From: Fodinibacter sp038330415
GTDB taxonomy: Bacteria > Actinomycetota > Actinomycetes > Actinomycetales > Dermatophilaceae
DNA length: 26,410 nt
Assembly: GCA_038330415.1 (NCBI GenBank)
Contig: JBBQNZ010000047.1
Coordinates: forward strand, 1 to 26,410
Direction: 5' to 3'
The notes beneath the pieces were generated by a model. The model made no database searches. It was given only the letters and a program-made list of their open reading frames with translations, and was not told where the DNA came from. The stretch's first letter is position 1, and each line of letters begins with the position of its first letter. The position numbers and the translations under genes were made by a program. Positions 8,071 through 15,859 of the stretch are shown in pieces.

Positions 8071-9663
8071 TCAGCGGGGGGCGACGCCGGCGCGGACCAG
8101 GCCGTAGGTGACCGACTCCACGAGCGCGTCCCACGACGCCGCGAGGATGTTGGCGGCGACGCCGATGGTGGTCCACGACGTGGTGCCGTCGGAGGTCTCG
8201 ATGAGCACCCGGGTGACGGCGTCGGTGCCGTGGGCGGCATCCAGGATGCGCACCTTGTAGTCGATCAGCTCGAGGTTGCAGATCTCGGGGTAGAACTTGG
8301 CCAGCGCCGAGCGCAGCGCCTGGTCGAGGGCGTTGACCGGGCCGTTGCCCTCGCCGGTGCGCACGCCGCGCTCGCCGGCCGCGACGAGCTTGACGGTGGC
8401 CTCGGACAGCGCCTCGTCATCGCCGCGGGCGTCGGTGATGACGCGCCACGACTCGACCTCGAAGAACTCGGGCAGCGAGCCGTCGAGCTCGCGGCGCAGC
8501 AGCAGCTCGAAGGAGGCGTCGGCGGCGTCGAAGGTGTAGCCGCGCAGCTCGCGCTCCTTGACGGCCCGCAGCACGCGGGCCAGCGTCGCGTTGTCGTGCT
8601 CGTTCGTCGAGTCGAGGTCGAACCCGAGCTCGCGCGACTTCAGCTCGATGGAGGCGCGACCGGCCATGTCGGACACCAGCATCCGCATGTCGTTGCCGAC
8701 GGCCTTGGGGTCCATGTGCTGGTAGAGGTCGGGGTCGACCTTGATCGCGCTCGCGTGCAGGCCGGCCTTGTGCGCGAAGGCGCTCGACCCGACGTAGGGC
8801 TGGCGCGAGTAGGCCGGCACGTTGGTGACCTCGGCGATCGCGTGGGCGATGCGGGTCGACTCCTGCAGCCGGTGCGGCTCGAGCAGCGGCAGCCCCTTCT
8901 TGAGCTGGAGGTTGGCGACGACCGTGAGCAGGTCGGCGTTGCCGGTGCGCTCGCCGTAGCCGTTGATGGTGCCCTGCACGTGGGTTGCTCCGGCATCGAC
9001 CGCGGCCATCGAGTTGGCGACCGCGCAGCCGGTGTCGTTGTGGCAGTGGATGCCGATCCGCGCGCCGGTGGAGCGCACGACATCGTCGACGACGTCGGCG
9101 ACCTGGCTGGGCAGCATCCCGCCGTTGGTGTCGCACAGGGCGACGACCTCCGCGCCGGCCTCGGTGGCCACCCGCACGGCCTCGATGGCGTAGTCGCGGT
9201 CGGTGGCGTAGCCGTCGAAGAAGTGCTCGGCGTCGAGGAAGACCCGCCGCCCCTCCCCGCGCAGGAACGCCACGGTGTCGCGGATCATCTCGAGGTTCTC
9301 GGCGAGCGTGGTGCGCAGGGCGCGCTCGACGTGACCGGTGTGCGACTTGGCGACCAGGGTGATGACCTGGGCCTGGCTGTCGAGCAGCGCCCGCACCTGC
9401 GGGTCGCTCTCGGCGCGCCCGCCGACGCGCCGGGTCGCCCCGAACGCTGCGAGGGTGGCGTTGCGCAGCCGCAGGTCGGCCGCTGCCCGGGCGAAGAACT
9501 CGGTGTCCTTGGGGTTGGCGCCGGGCCAGCCGCCCTCGATGAAGCCGACCCCCAGCTCGTCGAGGTTCGCGGCGATGGCGAGCTTGTCCGCCACGGAGAG
9601 GTTCAGCCCCTCCTGCTGGGCGCCATCGCGCAGCGTCGTGTCGTAGACGTGGATGTCGGTCAT
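8071..9663 (-). CDS. cimA: (R)-citramalate synthase
   Basis: A 530-aa enzyme of the alpha-isopropylmalate/homocitrate synthase family. It condenses acetyl-CoA with pyruvate to citramalate, the threonine-independent entry to isoleucine. Residues 1-280 form the TIM barrel: YDTTLRDGAQQEGLNLS near the start (catalytic Arg and metal Asp), GVGFIEGGWPGANPKD (the IEGGWPG type marks CimA rather than LeuA), and GIHCHNDTGCAVANS with the metal-binding His pair. A linker with SAFAHKAGLHASA follows, and the C-terminal part is the regulatory domain that normally binds Ile. ATG at 9663 is preferred over GTG at 9666, with GGTGAG about 7 nt upstream. It is preceded by a long structured leader with an Ile-rich leader peptide. 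Confidence 0.95.
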   Translation of the reverse strand: MTDIHVYDTTLRDGAQQEGLNLSVADKLAIAANLDELGVGFIEGGWPGANPKDTEFFARAAADLRLRNATLAAFGATRRVGGRAESDPQVRALLDSQAQVITLVAKSHTGHVERALRTTLAENLEMIRDTVAFLRGEGRRVFLDAEHFFDGYATDRDYAIEAVRVATEAGAEVVALCDTNGGMLPSQVADVVDDVVRSTGARIGIHCHNDTGCAVANSMAAVDAGATHVQGTINGYGERTGNADLLTVVANLQLKKGLPLLEPHRLQESTRIAHAIAEVTNVPAYSRQPYVGSSAFAHKAGLHASAIKVDPDLYQHMDPKAVGNDMRMLVSDMAGRASIELKSRELGFDLDSTNEHDNATLARVLRAVKERELRGYTFDAADASFELLLRRELDGSLPEFFEVESWRVITDARGDDEALSEATVKLVAAGERGVRTGEGNGPVNALDQALRSALAKFYPEICNLELIDYKVRILDAAHGTDAVTRVLIETSDGTTSWTTIGVAANILAASWDALVESVTYGLVRAGVAPR

Positions 9664-9706
9664 CACTACTCACCCGAGATCGGTATGCCAGTCGCCCGGC
9701 GTCTGT

Positions 9707-9730
9707 GCCCCGGCCCGTGAGGGCCGGGGC
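9707..9730 (-). promoter_or_regulatory. Perfect 10-bp hairpin in the cimA leader
   Basis: GCCCCGGCCC pairs with GGGCCGGGGC around a 4-nt loop, ending about 44 nt before the cimA start. There is no U-tract. It may stabilise or pause the leader transcript. Confidence 0.6.
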
Positions 9731-9792
9731 GGGACGTGCGCTGCTCCGCCCATTCTCGGGCCGGCGCTGCTGTCGCGCCCCCGGGGGTGTGG

Positions 9793-9813
9793 GGGAAGCG
9801 ACACTCGCTTCCC
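9793..9813 (-). promoter_or_regulatory. Perfect 9-bp hairpin in the cimA leader
   Basis: GGGAAGCGA pairs with TCGCTTCCC around a 3-nt loop, downstream of the attenuator terminator. It would only be transcribed in read-through RNA. Confidence 0.6.
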
Positions 9814-9840
9814 GGTGGCGCCGCGTCCGCGACGCTCCCG

Positions 9841-9873
9841 ACAAGCAAAAGACCCCCCGGGTGCGGGAGGTCT
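9841..9873 (-). terminator. Attenuator terminator of cimA
   Basis: On the minus strand AGACCTCCCG pairs with CGGGGGGTCT (one G-U) around CACC, followed by TTTTGCTTGT. It directly abuts the preceding hairpin and lies 177 nt upstream of the cimA start, the position of an attenuation terminator. Confidence 0.85.
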
Positions 9874-9898
9874 GCGCGACGAGGAGGTCTCGTCGCGC
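9874..9898 (-). promoter_or_regulatory. Pause/anti-antiterminator hairpin of the cimA leader
   Basis: GCGCGACGAG pairs perfectly with CTCGTCGCGC around ACCTC. The 5' arm starts at the last base of the leader-peptide stop codon, so a ribosome on the Ile codons would cover it. Confidence 0.8.
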
Positions 9899-9942
9899 TA
9901 GCCGATAATGATCGTGGTGGTGGCCACGTCACGGAACGTCAC
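9898..9942 (-). CDS. Isoleucine-rich leader peptide of cimA
   Basis: A 14-codon frame, GTG start at 9942 and TAG at 9898, encodes MTFRDVATTTIIIG. A perfect GGAGG (9951-9955) lies 8 nt upstream. Three consecutive Thr codons are followed by three consecutive Ile codons (ATC ATT ATC), then Gly and stop. A hairpin and a U-tailed terminator follow immediately. Isoleucine is the end product of the pathway that cimA starts. By analogy with ilv and thr leader peptides, ribosome stalling for lack of charged tRNA-Ile should allow read-through into cimA. It is too short for ordinary gene callers. Confidence 0.85.
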   Translation of the reverse strand: MTFRDVATTTIIIG

Positions 9943-10034
9943 GACGCGAGCCTCCCACGGAACCGGCCCCCCCGCCTACGGTTCGTCCACATGCTGACCA
10001 CGGTGGTCGGCGCCCGGAGCGCACCGCAGCGCGG

Positions 10035-10178
10035 ATGCTGGTGACCACAGCGAGCGTCGCGGCCGACCTGGGCCGCTCGAACGAGGACGTCGTCGGTGGG
10101 CTGCCCGGTGCGGTGGTCGCCGTCGACGGCGCCTTCCTTCCCGGCGTCCAGGCGGTGCGCCGCACCCCGGCGCGGTGA
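10035..10178 (+). pseudogene. Short N-terminal fragment resembling PP2C-like phosphatases
   Basis: A 47-codon frame reads LVTTASVAADLGRSNEDVVGGLPGAVVAVDGAFLPG and then stops. This resembles the opening of actinobacterial PP2C-like proteins (a T-A-S-V start, a RxNEDxV box and VxxLDGAxxPG), here ending about 40 residues in. The rest of the domain is absent, and the TGA lies 10 nt from the convergent transpeptidase stop. A TACGGT box at 9977-9982 is a possible -10. I infer a gene relic. A free-standing small protein is the alternative. Confidence 0.4.
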
Positions 10179-10188
10179 GCGCGACGGC

Positions 10189-11616
10189 TCAGGCGTGGGT
10201 GACGACCGGCGTGCCGATCGTCGCGAAGCCGTAGACCCACTTGGCCGCGGGCACCGGCAGGTTGATGCAGCCGTGCGAGCCCTGGGTGCCGGCGTAGCCG
10301 AACGACGAGCGCCACGGTGCGCCGTGGAGGGCGAACCCGTTGTGGAAGTAGGAGATATAGGGCACGTCGGGGGTCTCGTACTTGGTGCCGTCGGCGTTGC
10401 TGCCGCGCATCGTCTGCTTCTCGAGCTTGAGGTAGACCTTGAACGTGCCGACCACCGTGGGCTTCTTGTCAGACCCGTTGACCATCTTGACCGGGCCGTG
10501 CACGGCCTTGGCCCCGACGTAGGCGGTCATCGTGTGGGTGCGCAGGTTGACGTCGACCCACTTCTGGCCGTTGGTGGCGTGGTAGGCGAGCCGCTCGGCA
10601 CCGGCCGCGATCGGGCGCTCGGTCCAGGTCGCGGGCAGCGTGCGCTGCTCGAAGGTGCCGGAGTAGTCCTGGCCGGACTTCAGGGCCGCCGTGGCGGCCG
10701 CCGCCACCGCCTCGGCGTTGGTCACGGTGACGCCGTCCTTCGCCGAGGTGACGACCTGCTTCACCGAACCGGAGGCGTTGACGTTGCGCACTCCTGCGGT
10801 CGGGTCCTTCTCGACGTCCTTGACGACCGTGCCCACCCAGGACTGCACCTTCGCGGCATCCAGCGCGGGGGCGCCGAGCGTGCCGTCGGCGAGCGGGATG
10901 GTGACCCACGACGCCTTGGCCTTCTTCGACGCGGCGTGCTCGGTGTCGCCGTCGGAGACCTTGACGGTGTGCGCGACGAGGGCGTTCGCCTGGTCGGCGA
11001 CGTGCTGCGCAGCGGCGGTGGTCACGGCCGGCACCGAGTCGACGAACTGCACCTTCGTCGCGGCCGACTTCAGGCCGCGGCCCGCGGCGGCGACGACGTC
11101 CTGGAAGCTCGCGGGGGCGAACGTCTTGCCCTTCACCGCCGGGACGACGACGAACGACTTCTTGTCCGGGGCCAGCTTCACGGCGGCGTCGGAGCCCGCC
11201 CTGCCCGAGCCGGTGATCAGGTCGGCGACCACCTTCTGCGTCGTGGCGGGGTCGACGCGCAGCACGGCCTCGACGTCGCGGGTGGAGACCAGCGAGCGGG
11301 CGTAGGAGGACCACGACTGGTTCGGGTCGAACACCGCGTCGACCGTGGGCTCGACGTCAACCGTGTAGCCGAGGTCGGCCAGCCGGGCCGTGCGCGTGAC
11401 GTCCCCGGTGTCGAGGGTGATGGTGACCGCGGCCGCTCGCTGGCGTACCACCGACGCGACCTCGTCACGGGTCATCCCGTCGACCGGGACACCGGCGAGC
11501 GTGCTGCCGGGCAGGGCCCGGTCCTGGTAGTGGGTCGCGTACGCCGCTCCGGCGCCGAAGAGCACCAGCGGCACTGCCACGGCGGCAGTGGTCAACACCT
11601 TGGTGCGAGCCCTCAT
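10189..11616 (-). CDS. L,D-transpeptidase with YkuD catalytic domain
   Basis: A 475-aa cell-envelope enzyme that forms 3-3 cross-links in peptidoglycan or attaches proteins to it. ATG at 11616 gives MRARTKVLTT and a hydrophobic helix (about 8-26) that anchors or exports it. STLAGVPVDGMTRDEVASVV (near 39-58) is the start of the peptidoglycan-binding 4-type domain found with YkuD, and the middle region has a second such unit. The catalytic YkuD domain occupies the last 120 residues, with HGAPW (His431) and SHGCINLP (Ser447, His448, nucleophile Cys450). The upstream in-frame extension (to 11694) lacks signal-peptide character and was dropped. The ribosome binding site is weak. Confidence 0.92.
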   Translation of the reverse strand: MRARTKVLTTAAVAVPLVLFGAGAAYATHYQDRALPGSTLAGVPVDGMTRDEVASVVRQRAAAVTITLDTGDVTRTARLADLGYTVDVEPTVDAVFDPNQSWSSYARSLVSTRDVEAVLRVDPATTQKVVADLITGSGRAGSDAAVKLAPDKKSFVVVPAVKGKTFAPASFQDVVAAAGRGLKSAATKVQFVDSVPAVTTAAAQHVADQANALVAHTVKVSDGDTEHAASKKAKASWVTIPLADGTLGAPALDAAKVQSWVGTVVKDVEKDPTAGVRNVNASGSVKQVVTSAKDGVTVTNAEAVAAAATAALKSGQDYSGTFEQRTLPATWTERPIAAGAERLAYHATNGQKWVDVNLRTHTMTAYVGAKAVHGPVKMVNGSDKKPTVVGTFKVYLKLEKQTMRGSNADGTKYETPDVPYISYFHNGFALHGAPWRSSFGYAGTQGSHGCINLPVPAAKWVYGFATIGTPVVTHA

Positions 11617-11742
11617 GGTCTGCTGGATCTCTCTTTCCGTTGCGCAGGCGCACGAAAGCGGCGCCACCATCCATGATGCGCCGCCGCGCCCCATCTCGCG
11701 AAACGTGGCCGTCGCGACGCGCCGGTGGCGCTCAGCCGGCGC

Positions 11743-12873
11743 TCAGGCGCTGGCGCGCACGTCAGGAACCTGCTGCAGCTCCCACCAGCGGTCCGGAGCG
11801 GGGGGGTCGGCCACGTCGACCCGGTCGCCGACGCGCGGAACCGCCACCGGGACGCCCGCACTCTCGGCGGCCGCGAGCAGGCGCTCGACCGGCTCGGCCC
11901 AGGGGTGGGGGGCCAGCACGAACGTGCACCAGTGGATCGGCATCAGCAGGCCGCCGCGCAGCAGCCGGGTCGCCTCGACGGCCTCCTCGGGGTCGAGGTG
12001 GATGTCGCGCCAGGCCGGGTCGTAGGCACCGACGGCCATCAGGGAGACGTCGAACGGCCCGTGCTCGGCGCCGAGCCGCGCGTAGCCGTCGAAGAACCCG
12101 GTGTCGCCGCTGAAGAACACCTTGCCGGCCCGGCCGGCGAGCACCCACGAGGCCCACAGCGTGCCGTCGCGGCGCAGGCCGCGCCCGGAGAAGTGCTGGG
12201 CCTCGACGGCGGTGACCTGCACGCCGCGCACCTGCAGGCCCTCCTCCCAGTCGCACTCGACGACGCGCGCGGCCGGCACGCCCCAGGCGTCGAGGTGCGC
12301 GCCGACCCCGAGCGGCACGAGGAAGACCGCCTCAGTGAGGTCGACGAGCTGGCGGATGGTGTCCATGTCGAGGTGGTCGTAGTGGTCGTGCGAGATGACG
12401 ACGGCGTCGACCCGGCCCAGGCCGCTCAGCGGTACGGGCACGGCGTGCAGCCGGCGCGGCCCGACGTGCTGGCTGGGCGAGCAGCGCTCGCTCCACACCG
12501 GGTCCATCAGCAGGCGCACGCCGTCGAGCTCGACGAGGCACGAGGCGTGGCCGAACCAGGTGACGTGCACCCCCTCGGTGCGCGGTTCGTGGGTCGCGGT
12601 GACCACGGGGATCGGCAGGGCCGGATGCCGGGTCGCGGCGTTCTCGCGGAACCGGCGCAGCACGTCGCGCTGGCCCGACGGCATCGACGACGTGCCGCGG
12701 GAGGTGTTGTGGAAGGCGCCGGCCCGGTAGGCGGGCGAGCGCTGGGCCCGTTCCAGGCGGGCGCCCGTGGGCCGGCCACCCATGGCGGCGTTGACGCCCT
12801 TGCCGGCGGCGGCGAGCGCCCCGAGGGCACTGGCCGCGCCGGCGGCGATCGCGAGTCGGTTGAGCCTGGTCAC
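11743..12873 (-). CDS. Metallo-beta-lactamase-fold hydrolase (NAPE-PLD/UlaG-like)
   Basis: A 376-aa protein with an N-terminal hydrophobic stretch (LAIAAGAASALGALAAAG), so probably membrane-associated. It then has the MBL fold: TWFGHASCLVELDGVRLLMDPVWSER, the metal site HDHYDHLD (about 162-169), VEAQHFSGRG, FSGDTGFFDGY and the late His in MPIHWCTF. These are hallmarks of the group that includes N-acyl phosphatidylethanolamine phospholipase D. The substrate is unknown. The GTG at 12873 follows GGGTGAC, which itself lies in a 13-bp inverted repeat. The open frame extends 17 codons further upstream across the previous gene's stop. It may be co-transcribed with the amine-catabolism operon. Confidence 0.85.
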   Translation of the reverse strand: MTRLNRLAIAAGAASALGALAAAGKGVNAAMGGRPTGARLERAQRSPAYRAGAFHNTSRGTSSMPSGQRDVLRRFRENAATRHPALPIPVVTATHEPRTEGVHVTWFGHASCLVELDGVRLLMDPVWSERCSPSQHVGPRRLHAVPVPLSGLGRVDAVVISHDHYDHLDMDTIRQLVDLTEAVFLVPLGVGAHLDAWGVPAARVVECDWEEGLQVRGVQVTAVEAQHFSGRGLRRDGTLWASWVLAGRAGKVFFSGDTGFFDGYARLGAEHGPFDVSLMAVGAYDPAWRDIHLDPEEAVEATRLLRGGLLMPIHWCTFVLAPHPWAEPVERLLAAAESAGVPVAVPRVGDRVDVADPPAPDRWWELQQVPDVRASA

Positions 12874-12875
12874 GT

Positions 12876-12907
12876 GTCGATTGTCACCCGGGCTGGTGTC
12901 AATCGAC
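12876..12907 (-). terminator. 13-bp inverted repeat over the amidohydrolase stop codon
   Basis: Positions 12876-12888 pair with 12895-12907 with one mismatch around a 6-nt loop. The stem covers the TGA of the class I amidohydrolase (12899-12901) and the likely ribosome binding site of the MBL-fold gene. It could be a U-less terminator or could gate translation of the next gene. Confidence 0.5.
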
Positions 12908-13663
12908 GACCACGGGCCGCACAACGGACGCCTGGCGGGCCGCCGCGGCCGCCACGAGCGCCTCGAAGAGCCGCCCGTCGTCGCCGGCCTCGGGGTGCCA
13001 CTGAACGGCGAGCCGGAATCCGGACGTGGGGTCCTCCATGGCCTCGAGCGTGCCGTCGGCGTGCCACGCGCTGGGCCGGTAGACCGTGCCCTCCAGCGAG
13101 GCGGACCGCACGGCCTGGTGGTGGTACGTCGGCACGTCCACGGGCTCGCTGCCGAGCAGGTCGGCGAGCCGGGTCCCGGGCACCGGGGTCGCGTGGTGCG
13201 AGGTGTACTCCCCCGGCCGCGGGGAGTGGGCGTCGTGCCCGACGAGGTCGGGCAGGTGCTGCTCGAGCGCCCCGCCGGCCTCCACCGCCATCACCTGCAT
13301 GCCGCGGCAGACACCGAGCACGGGCAGGTCGAGCGCGGCCGAGACGCGCGCCAGGGCGAGCTCCCAGGCGTCGCGGTCCGGCCGGGGCGCCTGCGACCTC
13401 TGGTGCGGGTCGGCGCCGTAGCGGGCGGCCTCCACGTCGGCACCGCCGGCGATCACCAGCCCGTCCAGCCGCCCCAGCACCGCGGCCGCGAGGTCGTCGT
13501 CGGCATCCGGTCGTGGCGGCAGCACGACCGCAACCGCACCGGCGCGTTCGAGCTGGTCGACGTAGCGGTGCGGCAGCACGGCGCTGCGCTGGGCGGTCCA
13601 CGGCGGCCGGTCGATGTCCTCGACGTAGCAGGAGACGCCGATGACCGGCCGGGCTGAGCTCAT
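12899..13663 (-). CDS. Class I glutamine-amidotransferase-like hydrolase (gamma-glutamyl-GABA hydrolase type, PuuD-like)
   Basis: A 254-aa peptidase C26-type protein. It begins RPVIGVSCYVED and has DGLVIAGGADVEAARYG (67-83), the nucleophile elbow LGVCRGMQVM (Cys119) and the dyad QWHPEA (His223, Glu225). This set fits gamma-glutamyl-gamma-aminobutyrate hydrolases, which release glutamate from gamma-glutamylated amines at the end of the Puu pathway. ATG at 13663 is chosen because family members start just before PVIGV. ATG at 13672 or 13675 is possible and would nearly touch the stop of the preceding SDR gene. It is the last gene of the tight five-gene run. Confidence 0.88.
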   Translation of the reverse strand: MSSARPVIGVSCYVEDIDRPPWTAQRSAVLPHRYVDQLERAGAVAVVLPPRPDADDDLAAAVLGRLDGLVIAGGADVEAARYGADPHQRSQAPRPDRDAWELALARVSAALDLPVLGVCRGMQVMAVEAGGALEQHLPDLVGHDAHSPRPGEYTSHHATPVPGTRLADLLGSEPVDVPTYHHQAVRSASLEGTVYRPSAWHADGTLEAMEDPTSGFRLAVQWHPEAGDDGRLFEALVAAAAARQASVVRPVVVD

Positions 13664-13677
13664 GGTCCCCATCATCC

Positions 13678-14445
13678 TCAGAGCGGGGTCACGTAGGCGC
13701 CCGAGATCCCCCCGTCGACGAGGAACGTCGAGGCGGTCATGAAGCTGGACTCGTCGGACGCGAGGAACAGCACCGCGTTGGCCATCTCCTCGGGCTCGCC
13801 GAAGCGCCCCATCGGCACGTGCACCAGGCGGCGGGCCGCTCGCTCGGCGTCCGTGGCGAACAGCTCCTTGAGCAGCGGGGTGTTCACCGGCCCCGGGCAC
13901 AGGGCGTTGACCCGGATGCCGTCGCGCGCGAACTGCACGCCGAGCTCGCGGGTCATCGACAGCACCCCGCCCTTGGACGCGGAGTAGGAGATCTGCGAGG
14001 TGGCCGCGCCCATCACGGCGACGAAGCTCGCGGTGTTGATGATCGAGCCCGACTTGTTCTCGAGCATGTAGGGCAGGGCCGCCTTGCAACACAGGTAGAC
14101 CGAGGTCAGGTTGACCTGCTGCACCCGCAGCCAGGCGTCGAGGTCGGTGTCGAGGATCGAGTCGTCGTCGGGCGGGCTGATGCCGGCGTTGTTGAAGGCG
14201 ATGTCCAGCTTTCCGTACTTCTCGACCGCGGTCGCGAAGAGCCGGTCGACGTCGTTCTTGCTCGCGACGTCGGTGTGCACGTAGGTCCCACCGACCTCCG
14301 CGGCCAGCGCCTCGCCGGCCTCGTCGTTGAGGTCGGCGACCACGACGGTCGCCCCCTCCTGCGCGAACCGCCGCACCGTCGCCAACCCGATGCCGGAGCA
14401 GCCGCCGGTGACGACCGCGACCTTGCCCTCGAGCCTGCCTGCCAT
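13678..14445 (-). CDS. Short-chain dehydrogenase/reductase
   Basis: A 255-aa classical SDR. It has the NAD(P)-binding TGGCSGIG (13-20), an acidic residue after strand 2 in VVADLND that favours NAD over NADP, NNAG (85-88), catalytic Ser140 in NTASF, and Tyr154/Lys158 in YSASK. The tail FMTASTFLVDGG is typical. AGGAG lies 7 nt before the ATG. It is 9 nt downstream of the aldehyde dehydrogenase and runs straight into the hydrolase gene. Because no flavin amine oxidase is present, it may oxidise an alcohol or amine-derived intermediate here. The true substrate is not visible in the sequence. Confidence 0.92.
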   Translation of the reverse strand: MAGRLEGKVAVVTGGCSGIGLATVRRFAQEGATVVVADLNDEAGEALAAEVGGTYVHTDVASKNDVDRLFATAVEKYGKLDIAFNNAGISPPDDDSILDTDLDAWLRVQQVNLTSVYLCCKAALPYMLENKSGSIINTASFVAVMGAATSQISYSASKGGVLSMTRELGVQFARDGIRVNALCPGPVNTPLLKELFATDAERAARRLVHVPMGRFGEPEEMANAVLFLASDESSFMTASTFLVDGGISGAYVTPL

Positions 14446-14454
14446 CTGGATCTC

Positions 14455-15849
14455 CTATGCCTCGGTGCTGATGAAGACGTTCTTGACCTCGGTGAACGCG
14501 TCGAGCGCGTCGGGGCCCAGCTCGCGGCCGATGCCGCTCGCCTTGAAGCCGCCGAACGGCGTCGAGTAGCGCACCGAGCTGTGGCTGTTGACCGAGAGGT
14601 TCCCGGCCTCCACGCCACGGGCCACCCGGATGGCGCGACCCACGTCGCGCGTCCAGATCGACCCGGACAGCCCGTAGGCCGTGTCGTTGGCCTTGGCGAC
14701 CGCGTCGGCCTCGTCGTCGAACGGCATCACGGCCACGACGGGTCCGAAGACCTCCTCGCGCCACACCCGGTCGTCGGTGCCGCTGGGCAGCACCACGGTC
14801 GGCGGGTACCACCAGCCGGCGCCCCCGGGGGCGGTGCCGCGGAAGGCGACGTCGACGTGCGGGTGACCGGCGTCCTGCGCCCCCTCGACGTAGCCGCGCA
14901 CGGCGTCGCGCTGGCCGGAGGACACCAGCGGGCCCATCTGGGTGGCTTCGTGGCGCGGGTCGCCGACGACGACGGCCTTGAGGGCCTGCTCGAACCGCTC
15001 CATGAAGGTGTCGAACACGCTGCGCTGCACCAGGATCCGGGTGCGGGCGCAGCAGTCCTGGCCGGCGTTGTCGAGGAAGCTCATCGGCGCGGAGGCCGCG
15101 GCGGTGTCGAGGTCGGCGTCGGCGAAGACGATGTTGGCCGACTTGCCGCCGAGCTCGAGGGTCACCCGCTTGAGCTGGTCGGCGGCCTTGCGCATGATGC
15201 CCTGGCCCACCGCGGTCGACCCGGTGAAGCACACCTTGCGCACGTCGGGGTGCGTCACGAACCGCTCGCCCACCACCGACCCCTTGCCGGGAAGCACCGC
15301 GAAGACGCCCTCGGGGATCTCGGCGTCGAGCGCGAGCTGTCCGAGGAGCATCGCGGTGAGCGGCGTGAGCTCGGCCGGCTTGAGCACCACCGTGTTGCCG
15401 GCCGCCAGGGCCGGCGCCAGGCCCCAGCCCGCGATCGGCATCGGGAAGTTCCACGGCACGATGACCGAGACGACGCCGAGTGGCTCCTTGAAGGTGACGT
15501 CGATGCCCCCGGCGACCGGGATCTGCTTGCCGAAGAGGCGTTCCGGGGCGGCCGAGTAGTAGCGCAGCACGTTGACGACGTTGCCGACCTCCCACCGGGC
15601 GTTGCCGACCGTGTGGCCCGAGTTGGCGACCTCGAGCGCCACCAGCTCGTCGGTGGAGGCTTCGACCCGGTCGGCGAAGCGGCGCAGCAGCATCCCGCGG
15701 TCGGCGGGGCTCACCGCCCGCCAGGCGGGCCCGACCTCCACCGCGCGGGCGATGGCCGCATCGGTCTCCTCGAGACCGACCAGGTCGATCGTCGTGACGA
15801 CCTGCTCGGTGGCCGGGTTGATGACGTCGTGGGCGTAGGTGGTGCTCAT
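14455..15849 (-). CDS. NAD(P)-dependent aldehyde dehydrogenase
   Basis: A 464-aa ALDH superfamily enzyme. Motifs in order: VPWNFP (131-136), NTVVLKPAELTP, FTGST (208-212), LELGGKSANIVF with general base Glu232, NAGQDCCART with catalytic Cys266, EEVFGPV, and FGGFKASGIGRELG near the C-terminus. It oxidises an aldehyde to the acid. In this operon a gamma-glutamylated aminoaldehyde, as for PuuC, is the natural guess. The ATG at 15849 is 10 nt after the stop of the glutamine-synthetase-like gene, so translation is probably coupled. Confidence 0.93.
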   Translation of the reverse strand: MSTTYAHDVINPATEQVVTTIDLVGLEETDAAIARAVEVGPAWRAVSPADRGMLLRRFADRVEASTDELVALEVANSGHTVGNARWEVGNVVNVLRYYSAAPERLFGKQIPVAGGIDVTFKEPLGVVSVIVPWNFPMPIAGWGLAPALAAGNTVVLKPAELTPLTAMLLGQLALDAEIPEGVFAVLPGKGSVVGERFVTHPDVRKVCFTGSTAVGQGIMRKAADQLKRVTLELGGKSANIVFADADLDTAAASAPMSFLDNAGQDCCARTRILVQRSVFDTFMERFEQALKAVVVGDPRHEATQMGPLVSSGQRDAVRGYVEGAQDAGHPHVDVAFRGTAPGGAGWWYPPTVVLPSGTDDRVWREEVFGPVVAVMPFDDEADAVAKANDTAYGLSGSIWTRDVGRAIRVARGVEAGNLSVNSHSSVRYSTPFGGFKASGIGRELGPDALDAFTEVKNVFISTEA

Positions 15850-15859
15850 CTGGGTGTGG

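Noticed and set aside
7825..9720. 631-codon plus-strand open frame antisense to cimA
   Set aside because: It mirrors cimA codons and has no ribosome binding site or domain.
9664..9956. T-box or other riboswitch for cimA
   Set aside because: No T-box sequence, specifier loop or known ligand aptamer is visible. A translated Ile-rich ORF explains the layout better.
12899..15595. 898-codon minus frame suggesting a fusion of several activities
   Set aside because: Only the last 254 codons are real protein (PuuD-like). The remainder is out-of-frame reading of ALDH and SDR.
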